The notes under the pieces: generated by a model
Databases searched by the model: none
Told to the model about the DNA's origin: nothing
What the model saw: only the letters and a program-made list of their open reading frames with translations
In this document: piece by piece, positions 24,736-34,350 of the stretch
How the letters are laid out: the number at the start of each line of letters is the position of its first letter
Position numbering within the stretch: the first letter of the stretch is position 1
From: Proteus columbae
GTDB taxonomy: Bacteria > Pseudomonadota > Gammaproteobacteria > Enterobacterales > Enterobacteriaceae
Assembly: GCF_002777965.1 (NCBI RefSeq)
Contig: NZ_NGVR01000016.1
Location: forward strand, 1-56,795
DNA length: 56,795 bases
Reading direction: 5' to 3'
Program-made: the position numbers and the translations under genes

Positions 24736-25983
24736 ATGGGTATAAAAATACAGCTCAAAGGCATGATGTTTATGCAATATTTTATCTGGGGAAGTTGGTT
24801 AATTACCCTAGGTGCATACATGATGCAAACATTAAACTTCACTGGGATTGAAGTTGGATTAGTTTATGGATCTAAAGGCATTGCTGCTCTGATTATGCCT
24901 GGTTTATTAGGTATCATTGCCGATAAATTTATTCCTGCAAATCGCTTATATATTATTTGTCATCTTATTTGCGCTGTTGCTTTATTCTTTGCGGCATCAG
25001 TGACTGATCCGACAATCATGTTCTGGGTTATGTTCATTAATGCCTTAGCATTTATGCCAACCATTGCGCTTTCAAATTCAATTGGCTATTTTTGCTTAAA
25101 TAAACACCAACTAGATTCTGTTGCCCATTTTCCCCCTATTCGTGTTTTCGGTACGATAGGGTTTATTATCGCCATGTGGTGTGTGAGTTTATTTAAATTA
25201 GAACTCAGTAACACACAATTATATATTGCATCAGTAGCTTCTCTTTGTTTAGCTCTCTATTCATTTTGCTTACCTAAAATTCCAACAACTCAGCATAAAC
25301 AATCAACCTCTTGGGCTTCTCGTTTAGGATTAGATGCCTTTGTTCTATTCAAAAAACCTATAATGGCAGTATTCTTTTTATTTGCCATGCTATTAGGTGC
25401 GGTACTTCAAATTACCAACACTTTTGGTAGCCCTTTTATTCATGATTTTGCTAAAAATCCTGGATTTGCCGATAGTTTAATTGTTCAATATCCATCAATT
25501 TTATTATCAGTATCACAAATGGCTGAAGTTGCCTTTATTTTAGCAATTCCTTTTTTCCTAAAGCGCTTTGGTATTAAAAAAGTCATGTTAATTAGTATGA
25601 TTGCATGGACTTTACGTTTTGGATTATTTGCCTATGGCGATCCATCCCCTTGGGGTTTTGTATTGCTAATGCTTTCAATGATTGTTTATGGTTGTGCATT
25701 TGATTTCTTTAATATTTCAGGTTCTATCTATATCGAAAATGAAGTTAATCCTGAAATAAGAGCCAGTGCTCAAGGGTTGTTTATGACCATGGTCAATGGC
25801 GTTGGTGCATACGCCGGCTCTATTTTAAGTGGTATGGTTGTTGATCATTTTACAGTCAATGGAATGAAAGACTGGCAATCTATTTGGTTAATTTTTGCAT
25901 CCTATACACTTATACTTGCTATTGTATTTATATTTGCATTTAAAGAAAATAAAGTTAGTAATTATAAAAAAGATTTTTCATAA
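24736..25983 (+). CDS. Nucleoside:H+ symporter, NupG/XapB family (MFS)
   Basis: The product has 415 residues from the ATG at 24736 with GGAG 6 bases upstream; an in-frame GTG at 24724 is part of that site and rejected. About 12 membrane segments are visible. The N-terminus MQYFIWGSWLITLGAYM and the stretches FPPIRVFGTIGFI and NPEIRASAQGLFMTMVNGVG are typical of NupG/XapB. It should import purine nucleosides for the phosphorylase encoded just before it. It is followed by a terminator at 26006. Confidence 0.9.
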   Translation: MGIKIQLKGMMFMQYFIWGSWLITLGAYMMQTLNFTGIEVGLVYGSKGIAALIMPGLLGIIADKFIPANRLYIICHLICAVALFFAASVTDPTIMFWVMFINALAFMPTIALSNSIGYFCLNKHQLDSVAHFPPIRVFGTIGFIIAMWCVSLFKLELSNTQLYIASVASLCLALYSFCLPKIPTTQHKQSTSWASRLGLDAFVLFKKPIMAVFFLFAMLLGAVLQITNTFGSPFIHDFAKNPGFADSLIVQYPSILLSVSQMAEVAFILAIPFFLKRFGIKKVMLISMIAWTLRFGLFAYGDPSPWGFVLLMLSMIVYGCAFDFFNISGSIYIENEVNPEIRASAQGLFMTMVNGVGAYAGSILSGMVVDHFTVNGMKDWQSIWLIFASYTLILAIVFIFAFKENKVSNYKKDFS

Positions 25984-26005
25984 TTAATTTATATACATTC
26001 CTTTT

Positions 26006-26043
26006 AAAATGATAATAAGCCTTTATTGGTTTGTTATCATTTT
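26006..26043 (+). terminator. Terminator of the punA-transporter operon
   Basis: The stem AAAATGATAA/TTATCATTTT has extra GCC/GG pairing inside and ends in T-rich sequence, about 22 bp after the transporter stop. Confidence 0.8.
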
Positions 26044-26187
26044 CACCTCACTCAATATAAAACATTATTAAATCATCTATCTTTTTTTAAACCAAGTTCG
26101 TTTTTAAAAGAAATTTAACATAAAACCGAATAAAATAAGTATGCTTTTACATGGAAAATATTTATAAAAAAAGGATATTAATATATT

Positions 26188-27807
26188 ATGAGTGCTATCT
26201 ATAAACATGATATTTCAAAATTAAATGAGATTATTAAATTAATAAAAAGTTTTAAGCCATTAATGAGATGGGCAAAACAAGATCCTAATAGTGAATTTAC
26301 AGAAGTAACATTCAGTTTTCCAAACTGGAGTCAATTAAGAGGTGATAAATATAAGACGCTCACAACATTTAATGAGCATCAAAAAAAAATTGCTAAAAAA
26401 GTATTACAACAATGGTCAGATGTGGCTAATATAAACTTTGTTGAAAAAGATACTAAACATGATACTCATATAAAATTTGGTGCTTTTAATAATATAAATG
26501 AAATAACAAAAGACAATTCCCATTTAGTCGCAGGTGTTGCAACATTCCCATTAAACAATATAGAGCCAAATAAAAAAATAGAAAAAATCACTGATTATAG
26601 TATAGGAGGACATGTTTGGATTAATATATCTTCAACTACACTTATAAAAAAATTCAATAAAAATGAAATAACACCAGAGCAAAAAAATAAAATAAATTTA
26701 TTCAAAGAAAAATCAGACAATATAAAATATTATTATATAGAAACAGATACTCATATTACTTTATATAAAAACAGTAATGAAAACGGTCATATAAATAATC
26801 AACCTATAATATTAGAAAAAGGAAATAGCGAAACTCAAACTTATATACATGAAACTGGACATGCTCTTGGTTTACCACATACCTTTAGAGCAAATGATCC
26901 TAATAATCCTGATATTGAAGAAAATAGTTTAAAATATTCAATAATGTCATATCGCTATCCAAAAATAGAAGATGCTGATTTTATTGGATTATTCCCCATG
27001 TCTCCATTATTAATCGATATATATGTTATTCAAAAGTTCTATGGCGTAAATGTAACGACGCGAACAGGTGATACTATTTATGGTTTTAACTCTAATACAG
27101 AAAGAGATTTTTATAGTCTATACATGCCAGATGATATCATCATTAGTTGTATATGGGATGCTGGTGGCAATGATACACTTGATTTTTCGAAATATAATAT
27201 TGAGCAGAAAATAAATCTTAATCAAGGTTCTTTTTCTGATGTGGGCGGACTAAAAAGCAATATTTCCATTGCCTATGGAGCAATAATCGAAAATGCAATA
27301 GGAGGTGAGAATAATGATCACATCATTGGTAATGAAGTAAACAATAACCTATTTGGTGGTAAAGGTAGTGATATTATTTATGGGCACGATGGTGATGATA
27401 ACATTTTTGGAGGTGAAGATAGTGATGCACTTTATGGTAACGAAGGTAATGATTTTATTAATGGAGAAGATGGTCGTGATATAATTTCTGGCGGTAATGG
27501 GCATAATACACTGTTCGGAGGAAAGCACGCTGATATGTTTTTTTTCGAAATTAGCGACAAGACAAATAGCCATAATAAAATTATGGATTATAATATCCAT
27601 GAAGATTTTCTTATTTTCCTAGATGAAAATAAAACAAACCTAAACATCGAAAATCTTTTATCTCAAAATTTAATCTCGTTTAAGATGAGTTATCAAAAAG
27701 AATATAACTTAACAAAATTAGAAATAAAAACAAACGAAAAACTAGAAGCTCCAAATTTAACAATAGATATTGTTGGAAATTTTAGTTATGAAGATCTATT
27801 TTGTTAA
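26188..27807 (+). CDS. Divergent serralysin-family RTX metalloprotease
   Basis: The product has 539 residues. The zinc site is HETGHALGLPH (His221, Glu222, His225, His231) and the Met-turn is SIMSYRY (Met253). RTX repeats run from about 372 to 450 (for example GGKGSDIIYGHDGDDNIFGG), more than ZapA has, and the last residues end in a type I secretion signal (YEDLFC). Compared with ZapA, the zinc site lies about 43 residues later because of an insertion at about 150-205 (Lys/Asn-rich). Base composition is more AT-rich than zapA. It is likely secreted by ZapBCD; P. mirabilis also has extra zap-type protease genes beside zapA. Substrate unknown. The ribosome binding site spacing (AAGGA, 13 bases) is long. 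Confidence 0.85.
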   Translation: MSAIYKHDISKLNEIIKLIKSFKPLMRWAKQDPNSEFTEVTFSFPNWSQLRGDKYKTLTTFNEHQKKIAKKVLQQWSDVANINFVEKDTKHDTHIKFGAFNNINEITKDNSHLVAGVATFPLNNIEPNKKIEKITDYSIGGHVWINISSTTLIKKFNKNEITPEQKNKINLFKEKSDNIKYYYIETDTHITLYKNSNENGHINNQPIILEKGNSETQTYIHETGHALGLPHTFRANDPNNPDIEENSLKYSIMSYRYPKIEDADFIGLFPMSPLLIDIYVIQKFYGVNVTTRTGDTIYGFNSNTERDFYSLYMPDDIIISCIWDAGGNDTLDFSKYNIEQKINLNQGSFSDVGGLKSNISIAYGAIIENAIGGENNDHIIGNEVNNNLFGGKGSDIIYGHDGDDNIFGGEDSDALYGNEGNDFINGEDGRDIISGGNGHNTLFGGKHADMFFFEISDKTNSHNKIMDYNIHEDFLIFLDENKTNLNIENLLSQNLISFKMSYQKEYNLTKLEIKTNEKLEAPNLTIDIVGNFSYEDLFC

Positions 27808-28144
27808 TATAATTAATTATCTTAAAAAATAATGGACAATATATAAGGCTTGTATTCAATCAAGCCTTATCATGGGGAATTAAATATATTATAAAATTAT
27901 GACAGCATTATATAATAACATTAAAAAACATCTCTCTAGATAAGGTAACCTAAAATTTATTTACTTAGTTAAATTATTCTGACTTAAAACACACCTCACA
28001 TCACAATTATTTAAAAACTTATTTTCCCCCTCTAGATTAATATCAATAAATAGCTATCTTTATTATCGCTGGCGTTCGCCAGATAATTAAACTATTTTCA
28101 ACATGAAAATAAACTTAACCTAAACTTGATATCCGGAGGATATT
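27808..28144 (+). promoter_or_regulatory. zapA upstream region with two hairpins
   Basis: AAGGCTTG/CAAGCCTT (about 27843-27870) is a stem without a T-tract, possibly the 3' end of the preceding protease mRNA. CTGGCG-TT-CGCCAG (28069-28082) is a tight GC-rich dyad about 60 bases before the zapA ATG and may be an operator. The zapA ribosome binding site is GGAGG. Confidence 0.45.
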
Positions 28145-29542
28145 ATGGGTTCTTCTTTATTAAAAAAAGCAGTAGGATTATCTAATGTTTCTGACTTATT
28201 AGATAAAAGTGGAATTTTTTATAATTTCTCAGCTAAAACTCTACTTTCTTTTGATTATGATACTGCTGGAAAACATATTGCACGAGAAAACTCCACATGG
28301 AATGGGAAGTATGTTATTGGACAAGCAGCAGAAGTGACATATTCATTCCCAACTTGGGCTGGTAAAAAGTTTAATGATTTTGGTGATAAAAATCCCTATG
28401 GATTTAATTCAACACAAAAAGATCATGCAAGACAATCTTTAGATGCATGGTCTGATATTGCAAATATCAAATTTACCGAAGTAGCACCAGGTGTAAAATC
28501 AGATATTACTTTTGGTAATATTACTGATCCATATGGCAAATTTCAGGCTTATGCAACGCTACCAAATACCTATAGCTATGGACGTGATCTTTCAGGTCAA
28601 GCTTGGTTCAGTGATTATTATCGAGCTGGTAATACAACACCTGAATTAGGTAATTATGGACGTTTAACAATTATCCATGAAATTGGTCATGCACTTGGTT
28701 TAATGCACCCTGGTGATTACAACGCAGGACAAAATGTACCTGGATATTTAAAATCTGACTACGCTGAAGATAGTCGCCAATATACTGTTATGAGTTATTG
28801 GGATGAATATGAAACAGGTGCACACTTCCAAGGTGCTTATGCCGGAGCGCCTTTACTTCATGATATTTCAGCAATGCAATATCTTTATGGCGCAAATACC
28901 ACCACCAGAACAGGTGATGATGTTTACGGTTTCAACTCAAATACAGGTATTGATTATTACACAGCAACAAGCAGCAACGATAAATTAATATTCTCAGTTT
29001 GGGATAGTAGTGGTAATGATACTTTTGACTTCTCAGGATATTATCAAGATCAAGTTATTGATTTACGTGAGGGTCATTTCTCTGATGTTGGCGGACTACA
29101 GAAAAACGTTTCTATTGCACAAGGCGTTACAATAGAAAATGCAATCGGTGGCTCTGGTAATGATATTATCTACGGAAATGATGCTGATAATATTCTCATC
29201 GGTGGCGGTGGCCAAGATACATTATGGGGTGGTACAGGTAGTAATACCTTTGTTTATAAAGAGATCTCCGACTCTCTGGTATCTGCCGCTGACAAGATAA
29301 TGGACTTCAAATCAGGTATTGATAAGATTGATCTATCAGAATTAATCGAAAATACCTTTAGCCATAAATTCCTTAACTTTGTTGATAATTTTACAGGTCG
29401 CTCGGGTGAAGCAACCATTAAATATGATCAATCAACAAACTCAAGTGAACTTGCTATTAATGCTTATGGCTATGGATATAGCCCTGATTTCAAAATTGAC
29501 ATTGTAGGATTTGTTAATTACGAAACTGACTTTATTGTTTAA
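28145..29542 (+). CDS. zapA: ZapA, secreted RTX zinc metalloprotease
   Basis: The product has 465 residues (P. mirabilis ZapA has about 491). The zinc site is HEIGHALGLMHPG (His178, Glu179, His182, His188), the Met-turn VMSYWDE. A short RTX block around 340-375 (GGSGNDIIYGNDADNILIGG, then GGGGQDTLWGG) precedes a C-terminal secretion signal ending FIV. There is no Sec signal, as expected for type I secretion. ZapA of Proteus cleaves IgA, IgG, antimicrobial peptides and matrix proteins. The start has GGAGG 6 bases upstream. A terminator follows and then the exporter genes zapBCD. Confidence 0.93.
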   Translation: MGSSLLKKAVGLSNVSDLLDKSGIFYNFSAKTLLSFDYDTAGKHIARENSTWNGKYVIGQAAEVTYSFPTWAGKKFNDFGDKNPYGFNSTQKDHARQSLDAWSDIANIKFTEVAPGVKSDITFGNITDPYGKFQAYATLPNTYSYGRDLSGQAWFSDYYRAGNTTPELGNYGRLTIIHEIGHALGLMHPGDYNAGQNVPGYLKSDYAEDSRQYTVMSYWDEYETGAHFQGAYAGAPLLHDISAMQYLYGANTTTRTGDDVYGFNSNTGIDYYTATSSNDKLIFSVWDSSGNDTFDFSGYYQDQVIDLREGHFSDVGGLQKNVSIAQGVTIENAIGGSGNDIIYGNDADNILIGGGGQDTLWGGTGSNTFVYKEISDSLVSAADKIMDFKSGIDKIDLSELIENTFSHKFLNFVDNFTGRSGEATIKYDQSTNSSELAINAYGYGYSPDFKIDIVGFVNYETDFIV

Positions 29543-29551
29543 TTTATCATG

Positions 29552-29585
29552 GGTAGGAGAAAACTATTTCTCCTACCTTTCTTTT
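29552..29585 (+). terminator. Strong terminator between zapA and zapB
   Basis: An 11-bp perfect stem (GGTAGGAGAAA/TTTCTCCTACC, loop ACTA) is followed by TTTCTTTT. As between hlyA and hlyB, it should keep exporter expression below that of the protease. Confidence 0.88.
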
Positions 29586-29709
29586 ACCTATAAGGAGCTA
29601 TTTTTATATTATCTTCTTAAAAAAATAGATAGATTCATCACTCCATATTGATAGAAGAAGTGCAGTAAATAGCCATAAAGCAGATAGGAATAAAATCAGG
29701 AATAACATT

Positions 29710-31443
29710 ATGTCAGCAAGCAAAAACAATAATGAGATAACAAATATTATAAAAGAGAGAAAGAAAGTATTTCTTTCCATTGGAATATTTACAGCCTTAA
29801 TAAATATTTTAATGTTAGTTCCTTCCATTTATATGTTGCAAGTTTATGATCGAGTCTTACCTTCAGGTAATGAAATGACTTTATTAATGCTAACGCTCAT
29901 TATGTTAACATTATTTATTTTTATGGGAGGATTAGAATACTTAAGAAGCATTATTGTCATTAGAATGAGTAACAAACTTGATTTATCCTTAAATTCAAGA
30001 ATTTATACTGCCGCATATCAAGCAAAATTAAACAAAACGCCCGGTATTAATTCCTCTTTAGCATTTAATGACTTAGTGACTATTAGGCAATTTATTACAA
30101 GTCACGCCATTTTTGCTTTTTTTGATTTACCTTGGTTTCCTATTTATCTTCTTGTTATCGCATTATTTAACCCATGGTTAGGATTATTTGCACTATGTGG
30201 TGCGCTCGTTTTATTTTCTTTGGCAATTCTTAATGAATATTTGTCTCGAGCATCCTTAAAAAAGGCCAATGAGTTTGCTAATCAAGCTCAGGTAATACAA
30301 GGTCATCATTTTGAACATCCACAGCCTATTGAAGCAATGGGAATGCTAGGTTATTTACGTAACCAATGGCAAATTGCTCATTTTAAATATCTACAAGCAC
30401 AAACTCATGCAAGTGATAATGCAGCAGGTATCACTGCAATAACAAAAGTTACCCGAATGGCACTGCAATCTTTAATGCTAGGATTAGGTGGATGGCTAGC
30501 AATAGATAATACAATTAGCCCAGGAATGATGATCGCAGGATCAATACTATTAGGCCGCGCTTTAGCACCGATTGAACAAGTTATTGGTGTATGGAAAAAC
30601 TGGGATAGTAGTAAAGAAGCTTATAAAAGGTTAACCACACTATTAAAAACGTATCCTGAAGAAAATAAAAAAATGGCGCTACCTGCTCCTAAAGGTGAAT
30701 TAACGGTAAATATTAACCAAGCTCAATACCCACAAACGGAACGCATCTTATTAAATAATATTCATTTTTCACTAAGCCCCAGCGATGTGCTTGGTATTAT
30801 TGGCCCTAGTGCTTCAGGAAAATCCTCTTTAGCTAAATTTATTGTTGGTATATGGGAAGTTAAAACTGGTGCCATACGTCTTGATAATGCAGATATATAT
30901 CAATGGAATAAAAGTGAAGTTGGTCGATATATTGGATACCTTCCTCAAGAAATCGCCCTTTTCCCTGGTACGATTGCCGAAAATATTGCTCGCTTTTCTG
31001 AAATAGATCCTCAAAAAGTCACTCAAGCTGCAATGATGGCAAATGTTCATGAAATGATTTTACGTTTTCCTGATGGTTATGAAACCGTTATTGGCGCTCA
31101 TGGTGAAGGATTGTCTGGAGGACAACGCCAACGTATTGCGTTAGCTCGTGCATTGTATGGTGATCCGGCTCTAGTCGTTTTAGATGAACCAAATTCTAAT
31201 TTAGATGATTTGGGCATTAAAGCTTTAATGCAAGCAATTCAAATACTCAAACAAAATAAAAAAACTGTTATATTAATCACGCATCAAAAACAATTACTCT
31301 CAGTAACCAATAAACTCTTAGTTCTTTTCGATGGTCACACTAAATTATTTGGCTCTACAACAGCGGTTATTGCTGAGTTAAATAACTCATCAGTAATAAA
31401 GAGTACGCCAACACCTACACCTATTACTCAAAGCAATATTTAA
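29710..31443 (+). CDS. zapB: ZapB, type I secretion ABC exporter for metalloproteases
   Basis: The product has 577 residues, the size of PrtD/AprD exporters, without the C39-like domain of HlyB. The membrane domain covers about 20-310. The ATPase carries Walker A GPSASGKSS, signature [15 protein letters not shown], Walker B LVVLDEPNSNLDD and the switch His in ILITHQK. It works with ZapC and ZapD to export ZapA and probably the protease at 26188. The start has AGGAA 8 bases upstream. zapC follows after 16 bp. Confidence 0.93.
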   Translation: MSASKNNNEITNIIKERKKVFLSIGIFTALINILMLVPSIYMLQVYDRVLPSGNEMTLLMLTLIMLTLFIFMGGLEYLRSIIVIRMSNKLDLSLNSRIYTAAYQAKLNKTPGINSSLAFNDLVTIRQFITSHAIFAFFDLPWFPIYLLVIALFNPWLGLFALCGALVLFSLAILNEYLSRASLKKANEFANQAQVIQGHHFEHPQPIEAMGMLGYLRNQWQIAHFKYLQAQTHASDNAAGITAITKVTRMALQSLMLGLGGWLAIDNTISPGMMIAGSILLGRALAPIEQVIGVWKNWDSSKEAYKRLTTLLKTYPEENKKMALPAPKGELTVNINQAQYPQTERILLNNIHFSLSPSDVLGIIGPSASGKSSLAKFIVGIWEVKTGAIRLDNADIYQWNKSEVGRYIGYLPQEIALFPGTIAENIARFSEIDPQKVTQAAMMANVHEMILRFPDGYETVIGAHGEGLSGGQRQRIALARALYGDPALVVLDEPNSNLDDLGIKALMQAIQILKQNKKTVILITHQKQLLSVTNKLLVLFDGHTKLFGSTTAVIAELNNSSVIKSTPTPTPITQSNI

Positions 31444-31459
31444 TATTGAGAAGACTATT

Positions 31460-32785
31460 ATGATCACAAAAAAAAATGAAATCGATATTGTTCATGGTAT
31501 TTCAGATGATCCTAGAAAATTCTTAATAATAGGATGGTCAGTTATTCTTTTAGGTCTTGCTATTTTTATTTTTTGGGCAGCTTTTGCTCCTTTAGATAAA
31601 GGTGTATCTGCGAAAGGAAATGTCTCAATTTCAGGTAATAAAAAGAGTGTTCAAGCTTCAGTAGAAGGTATTATTACTGATATTTTAGTGAAAAATGGTG
31701 ATAGCGTAATCGAAGGTCAAACGCTTATTCAATTAAGCCCTATTCAATCAAAGGCTTTAGTCAAATCTTTATCCGATCAATATGATAATTTACTGATTAC
31801 TCAACAACGCTTATATGCTCAATTAAATGAAAAAACAGAATTTATCTTAGATCCTAATGAAAAATATTATTCTCCTTCAGAGAATTTAAATAAATTATCC
31901 CTATTGCAAAATAAATTACTTAATGAAAAGTATATTGAGTTACATAGTGAAATAAATGGCTATAATGCTATTATTGATGGTATTTCTAATCGTTTAGTTC
32001 ATTTAAAAAGATCTACGCTAAATAAACAGCATCAAATTGATAGCTTAAAAACTCAAATCAAAGATTTATACACACTTGCTAATGAGGGTTATATTCCCCG
32101 TCATCGTTACCAAGAAATTGAGCGTGAACTCGCTGAAAATAATAACCATCTTAATGATACATATGGGCAAATAAGCACATTAGAAAAACAAAAATTGGAA
32201 TATCAACAAAAAATATTGCAACGAAACGCTAATTTTTATCAATCGGCACGTACTGAACTTAACCAAATTCAATTACAAATTAGTGAAACAGAAAAACAGC
32301 TTATCATTGAAATAGATAAACTAAAAAAGATGAAAATCACGGCCCCTATTTCAGGAATAGTAATGGATTTATCTGTTTTCACCCAAGGTGGAGTTGTAAG
32401 AACAGGCCAAACATTAATGGAAGTTGTTCCTCAAGATCATCAATTAATTATTGAGGCACGTTTAGCACCTCATCTTATTGATAAAGTTACACTTGGTCTT
32501 CCTGTTGATTTAATGTTTAGTGCATTCAATCAAAATACAACACCTAAAATTCCCGGAGAGGTAACATTAATTTCAGCGGATAGGCTTATTGATGAAAGAA
32601 CGACAGAACCTTATTACCAAGTATTTATTAATGTTAAAGATAATACTCTTCTTACAGACAATAAAAATCAATTAAAGGCAGGGATGCCAGTTGATGTATT
32701 TATTAATACAGGCGATCGCTCATTACTAAATTATCTCTTCAAGCCTGTTTTAGATAGGATCCATACTTCATTGACGGAAGAATAA
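31460..32785 (+). CDS. zapC: ZapC, membrane fusion protein of the protease exporter
   Basis: The product has 441 residues, PrtE/AprE-like. One N-terminal membrane segment (about 23-43), a split lipoyl domain (VEGIITDILVKNGDSVIEGQ at the first half), a long coiled coil (about 95-285) and a C-terminal beta-barrel domain ending DRIHTSLTEE are visible. It links ZapB in the inner membrane with ZapD. Its stop codon overlaps the zapD start (TAATG), so the two are translationally coupled. Confidence 0.93.
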   Translation: MITKKNEIDIVHGISDDPRKFLIIGWSVILLGLAIFIFWAAFAPLDKGVSAKGNVSISGNKKSVQASVEGIITDILVKNGDSVIEGQTLIQLSPIQSKALVKSLSDQYDNLLITQQRLYAQLNEKTEFILDPNEKYYSPSENLNKLSLLQNKLLNEKYIELHSEINGYNAIIDGISNRLVHLKRSTLNKQHQIDSLKTQIKDLYTLANEGYIPRHRYQEIERELAENNNHLNDTYGQISTLEKQKLEYQQKILQRNANFYQSARTELNQIQLQISETEKQLIIEIDKLKKMKITAPISGIVMDLSVFTQGGVVRTGQTLMEVVPQDHQLIIEARLAPHLIDKVTLGLPVDLMFSAFNQNTTPKIPGEVTLISADRLIDERTTEPYYQVFINVKDNTLLTDNKNQLKAGMPVDVFINTGDRSLLNYLFKPVLDRIHTSLTEE

Positions 32786-34137
32786 TGATGCAAATAAAAA
32801 AGTTCTCTGCCATTTTATCTATATGGATGATAAGTTTTCACACTTTTGCGATCAGCTTATCTGATCTCTATTTCTTAGCAGTAAAAAATGACCCTACGTT
32901 TAATGCTGCGATTAAAGAACAGGTTGCCGGTAAAGAGTATGAAAATATTGGCTTATCTCAATTACTTCCAAGTGTACATGTAAACTATCAAAATAACCCA
33001 CGAAATTGGCAACGAAAAGTTTATCCTATTAATACGAATCAAGGGGAAATAGAAAGAACAGAATATCAAAATTATCAAAGCCATTCTGTTAGTGCTATTA
33101 TTAGCCAACCACTCTTTGATTACACAGCATTTAGTGATTACAAATCATCCGTAATCAAAACATTATTATCGGACAGCCGTTATCAAGTAAAATTTTCCGA
33201 ATTAGTAATTAGATTAGTGGATAATTATATAGAATTGGCTTATGCGCAAGATAAATTATTATTAAACCTTTCACAGCAAGAGATTTATAAACAACAACTA
33301 ATATCAAGTCAGCGTTTATTCGAATTAGGAGAAGGAACAAAAACAGATATTTCAGAGATCCAAACACGCTTATATTTAACTCAATCGCAATATACCGATA
33401 TCCAGCTTGAGTTAGATAATGCAAAAAATAAACTAAGTTCGATGATTGGTACACCGCTACCTTATGCAGAACATATAGCAAAATTAAGCACTAATAGTTT
33501 TATATTACAACCTATCACACCCAATAATTACGAGTCATGGGAAAATGAGGCTATGCAAAGCAACCTCAATATTCAAACAGCTCGTTATGAAATGGCAATA
33601 GCAAAACAAGAAGTGGAAAAAAATAGAGGTGAATTTTTCCCAACAGTGCAACTCTATGCTTCTTATTCTAATAGTGATTCAGATAGCAATAATACCGTAA
33701 ATCAAAAATATCAATCAGCGAATGTTGGCTTTTATGTCAGCTTACCTTTATTTAATGGTGGAAAAACAACAGCTTCAATGCGTCAATCTACTGCATTGTA
33801 TCAAATGAGTGCATTTGAAAGAGATGCAATTATTCAGCAGATCACACAAGAATTACGCCATCAATACCAAATATGTACAACGAGTAATATTAAATTGAAC
33901 GCCTATGAGCAATCCGTTTCTTCTGCTAAATTGCAATTAGATGCGACTCAAAAAAGTTATATTGGCGGGCAGAGAACAATGGTCGATGTTCTTAATGCTG
34001 AAGAATTATTATATCGCGCTCAACAAGATTTAATTAAAGCTAAATATGATTATATTCAGGCTTGGACATTATTACATCAATATACGAATACCTTAGATAT
34101 TGAAAAAATAAAATTGATTGAAGGTTATTTTCAATAA
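32785..34137 (+). CDS. zapD: ZapD, TolC-like outer-membrane factor of the protease exporter
   Basis: The product has 450 residues. A signal peptide (about 1-23, ending FHTFA) precedes the two outer-membrane efflux repeats: helical stretches with DNYIELAYAQDKLLLNL and GEGTKTDISEIQTRLYLTQS, then the second repeat with NRGEFFPTVQLYASYS and GGQRTMVDVLNAEELLYRAQ. It forms the trimeric outer-membrane tunnel. A second in-frame ATG lies at 32788. It ends the zap operon, with a terminator 40 bp later. Confidence 0.93.
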   Translation: MMQIKKFSAILSIWMISFHTFAISLSDLYFLAVKNDPTFNAAIKEQVAGKEYENIGLSQLLPSVHVNYQNNPRNWQRKVYPINTNQGEIERTEYQNYQSHSVSAIISQPLFDYTAFSDYKSSVIKTLLSDSRYQVKFSELVIRLVDNYIELAYAQDKLLLNLSQQEIYKQQLISSQRLFELGEGTKTDISEIQTRLYLTQSQYTDIQLELDNAKNKLSSMIGTPLPYAEHIAKLSTNSFILQPITPNNYESWENEAMQSNLNIQTARYEMAIAKQEVEKNRGEFFPTVQLYASYSNSDSDSNNTVNQKYQSANVGFYVSLPLFNGGKTTASMRQSTALYQMSAFERDAIIQQITQELRHQYQICTTSNIKLNAYEQSVSSAKLQLDATQKSYIGGQRTMVDVLNAEELLYRAQQDLIKAKYDYIQAWTLLHQYTNTLDIEKIKLIEGYFQ

Positions 34138-34177
34138 AATTACTAAATTTTTTAATAAGAAATATTAATATAATTAT

Positions 34178-34212
34178 AAAAGTCCTAGATCATAATTAGA
34201 TATAGGACTTTT
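34178..34212. terminator. Bidirectional terminator between zapD and the 30-residue ORF
   Basis: AAAAGTCCTA (34178-34187) pairs with TAGGACTTTT (34203-34212). It ends zapD on the plus strand and can end the small minus-strand gene at 34258. A second hairpin, AATAAGCAAT/ATTGCTTAT, lies next to it. Confidence 0.8.
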
Positions 34213-34257
34213 AGTTATAAGCAATAGTTAATTGCTTATTTTAGCTAGCGGGTATCA

Positions 34258-34350
34258 TCACTTCTTTTTAGTACCGTACAACGTTAATACACGGTGAGTA
34301 AGAGCAATTGATGCTAGACCGATAAAACATTCAGCTAGGAAAATCAGCAT
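34258..34350 (-). CDS. 30-residue single-span membrane microprotein, unrecognised
   Basis: The frame ATG..TGA encodes MLIFLAECFIGLASIALTHR followed by VLTLYGTKKK: a hydrophobic span of about 17 residues and a basic tail. A strong ribosome binding site (GGGGG, 6 bases upstream) supports the start, and bidirectional terminators follow. GC content and codon use are richer than in the flanks. I do not recognise the family. The leader can pair ACCCCC with the GGGGGT that holds the ribosome binding site (34356-34361 with 34387-34392), and a 7-codon leader frame overlaps the start. These traits resemble type I toxins and other small stress proteins; that role is inference. Confidence 0.55.
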   Translation of the reverse strand: MLIFLAECFIGLASIALTHRVLTLYGTKKK

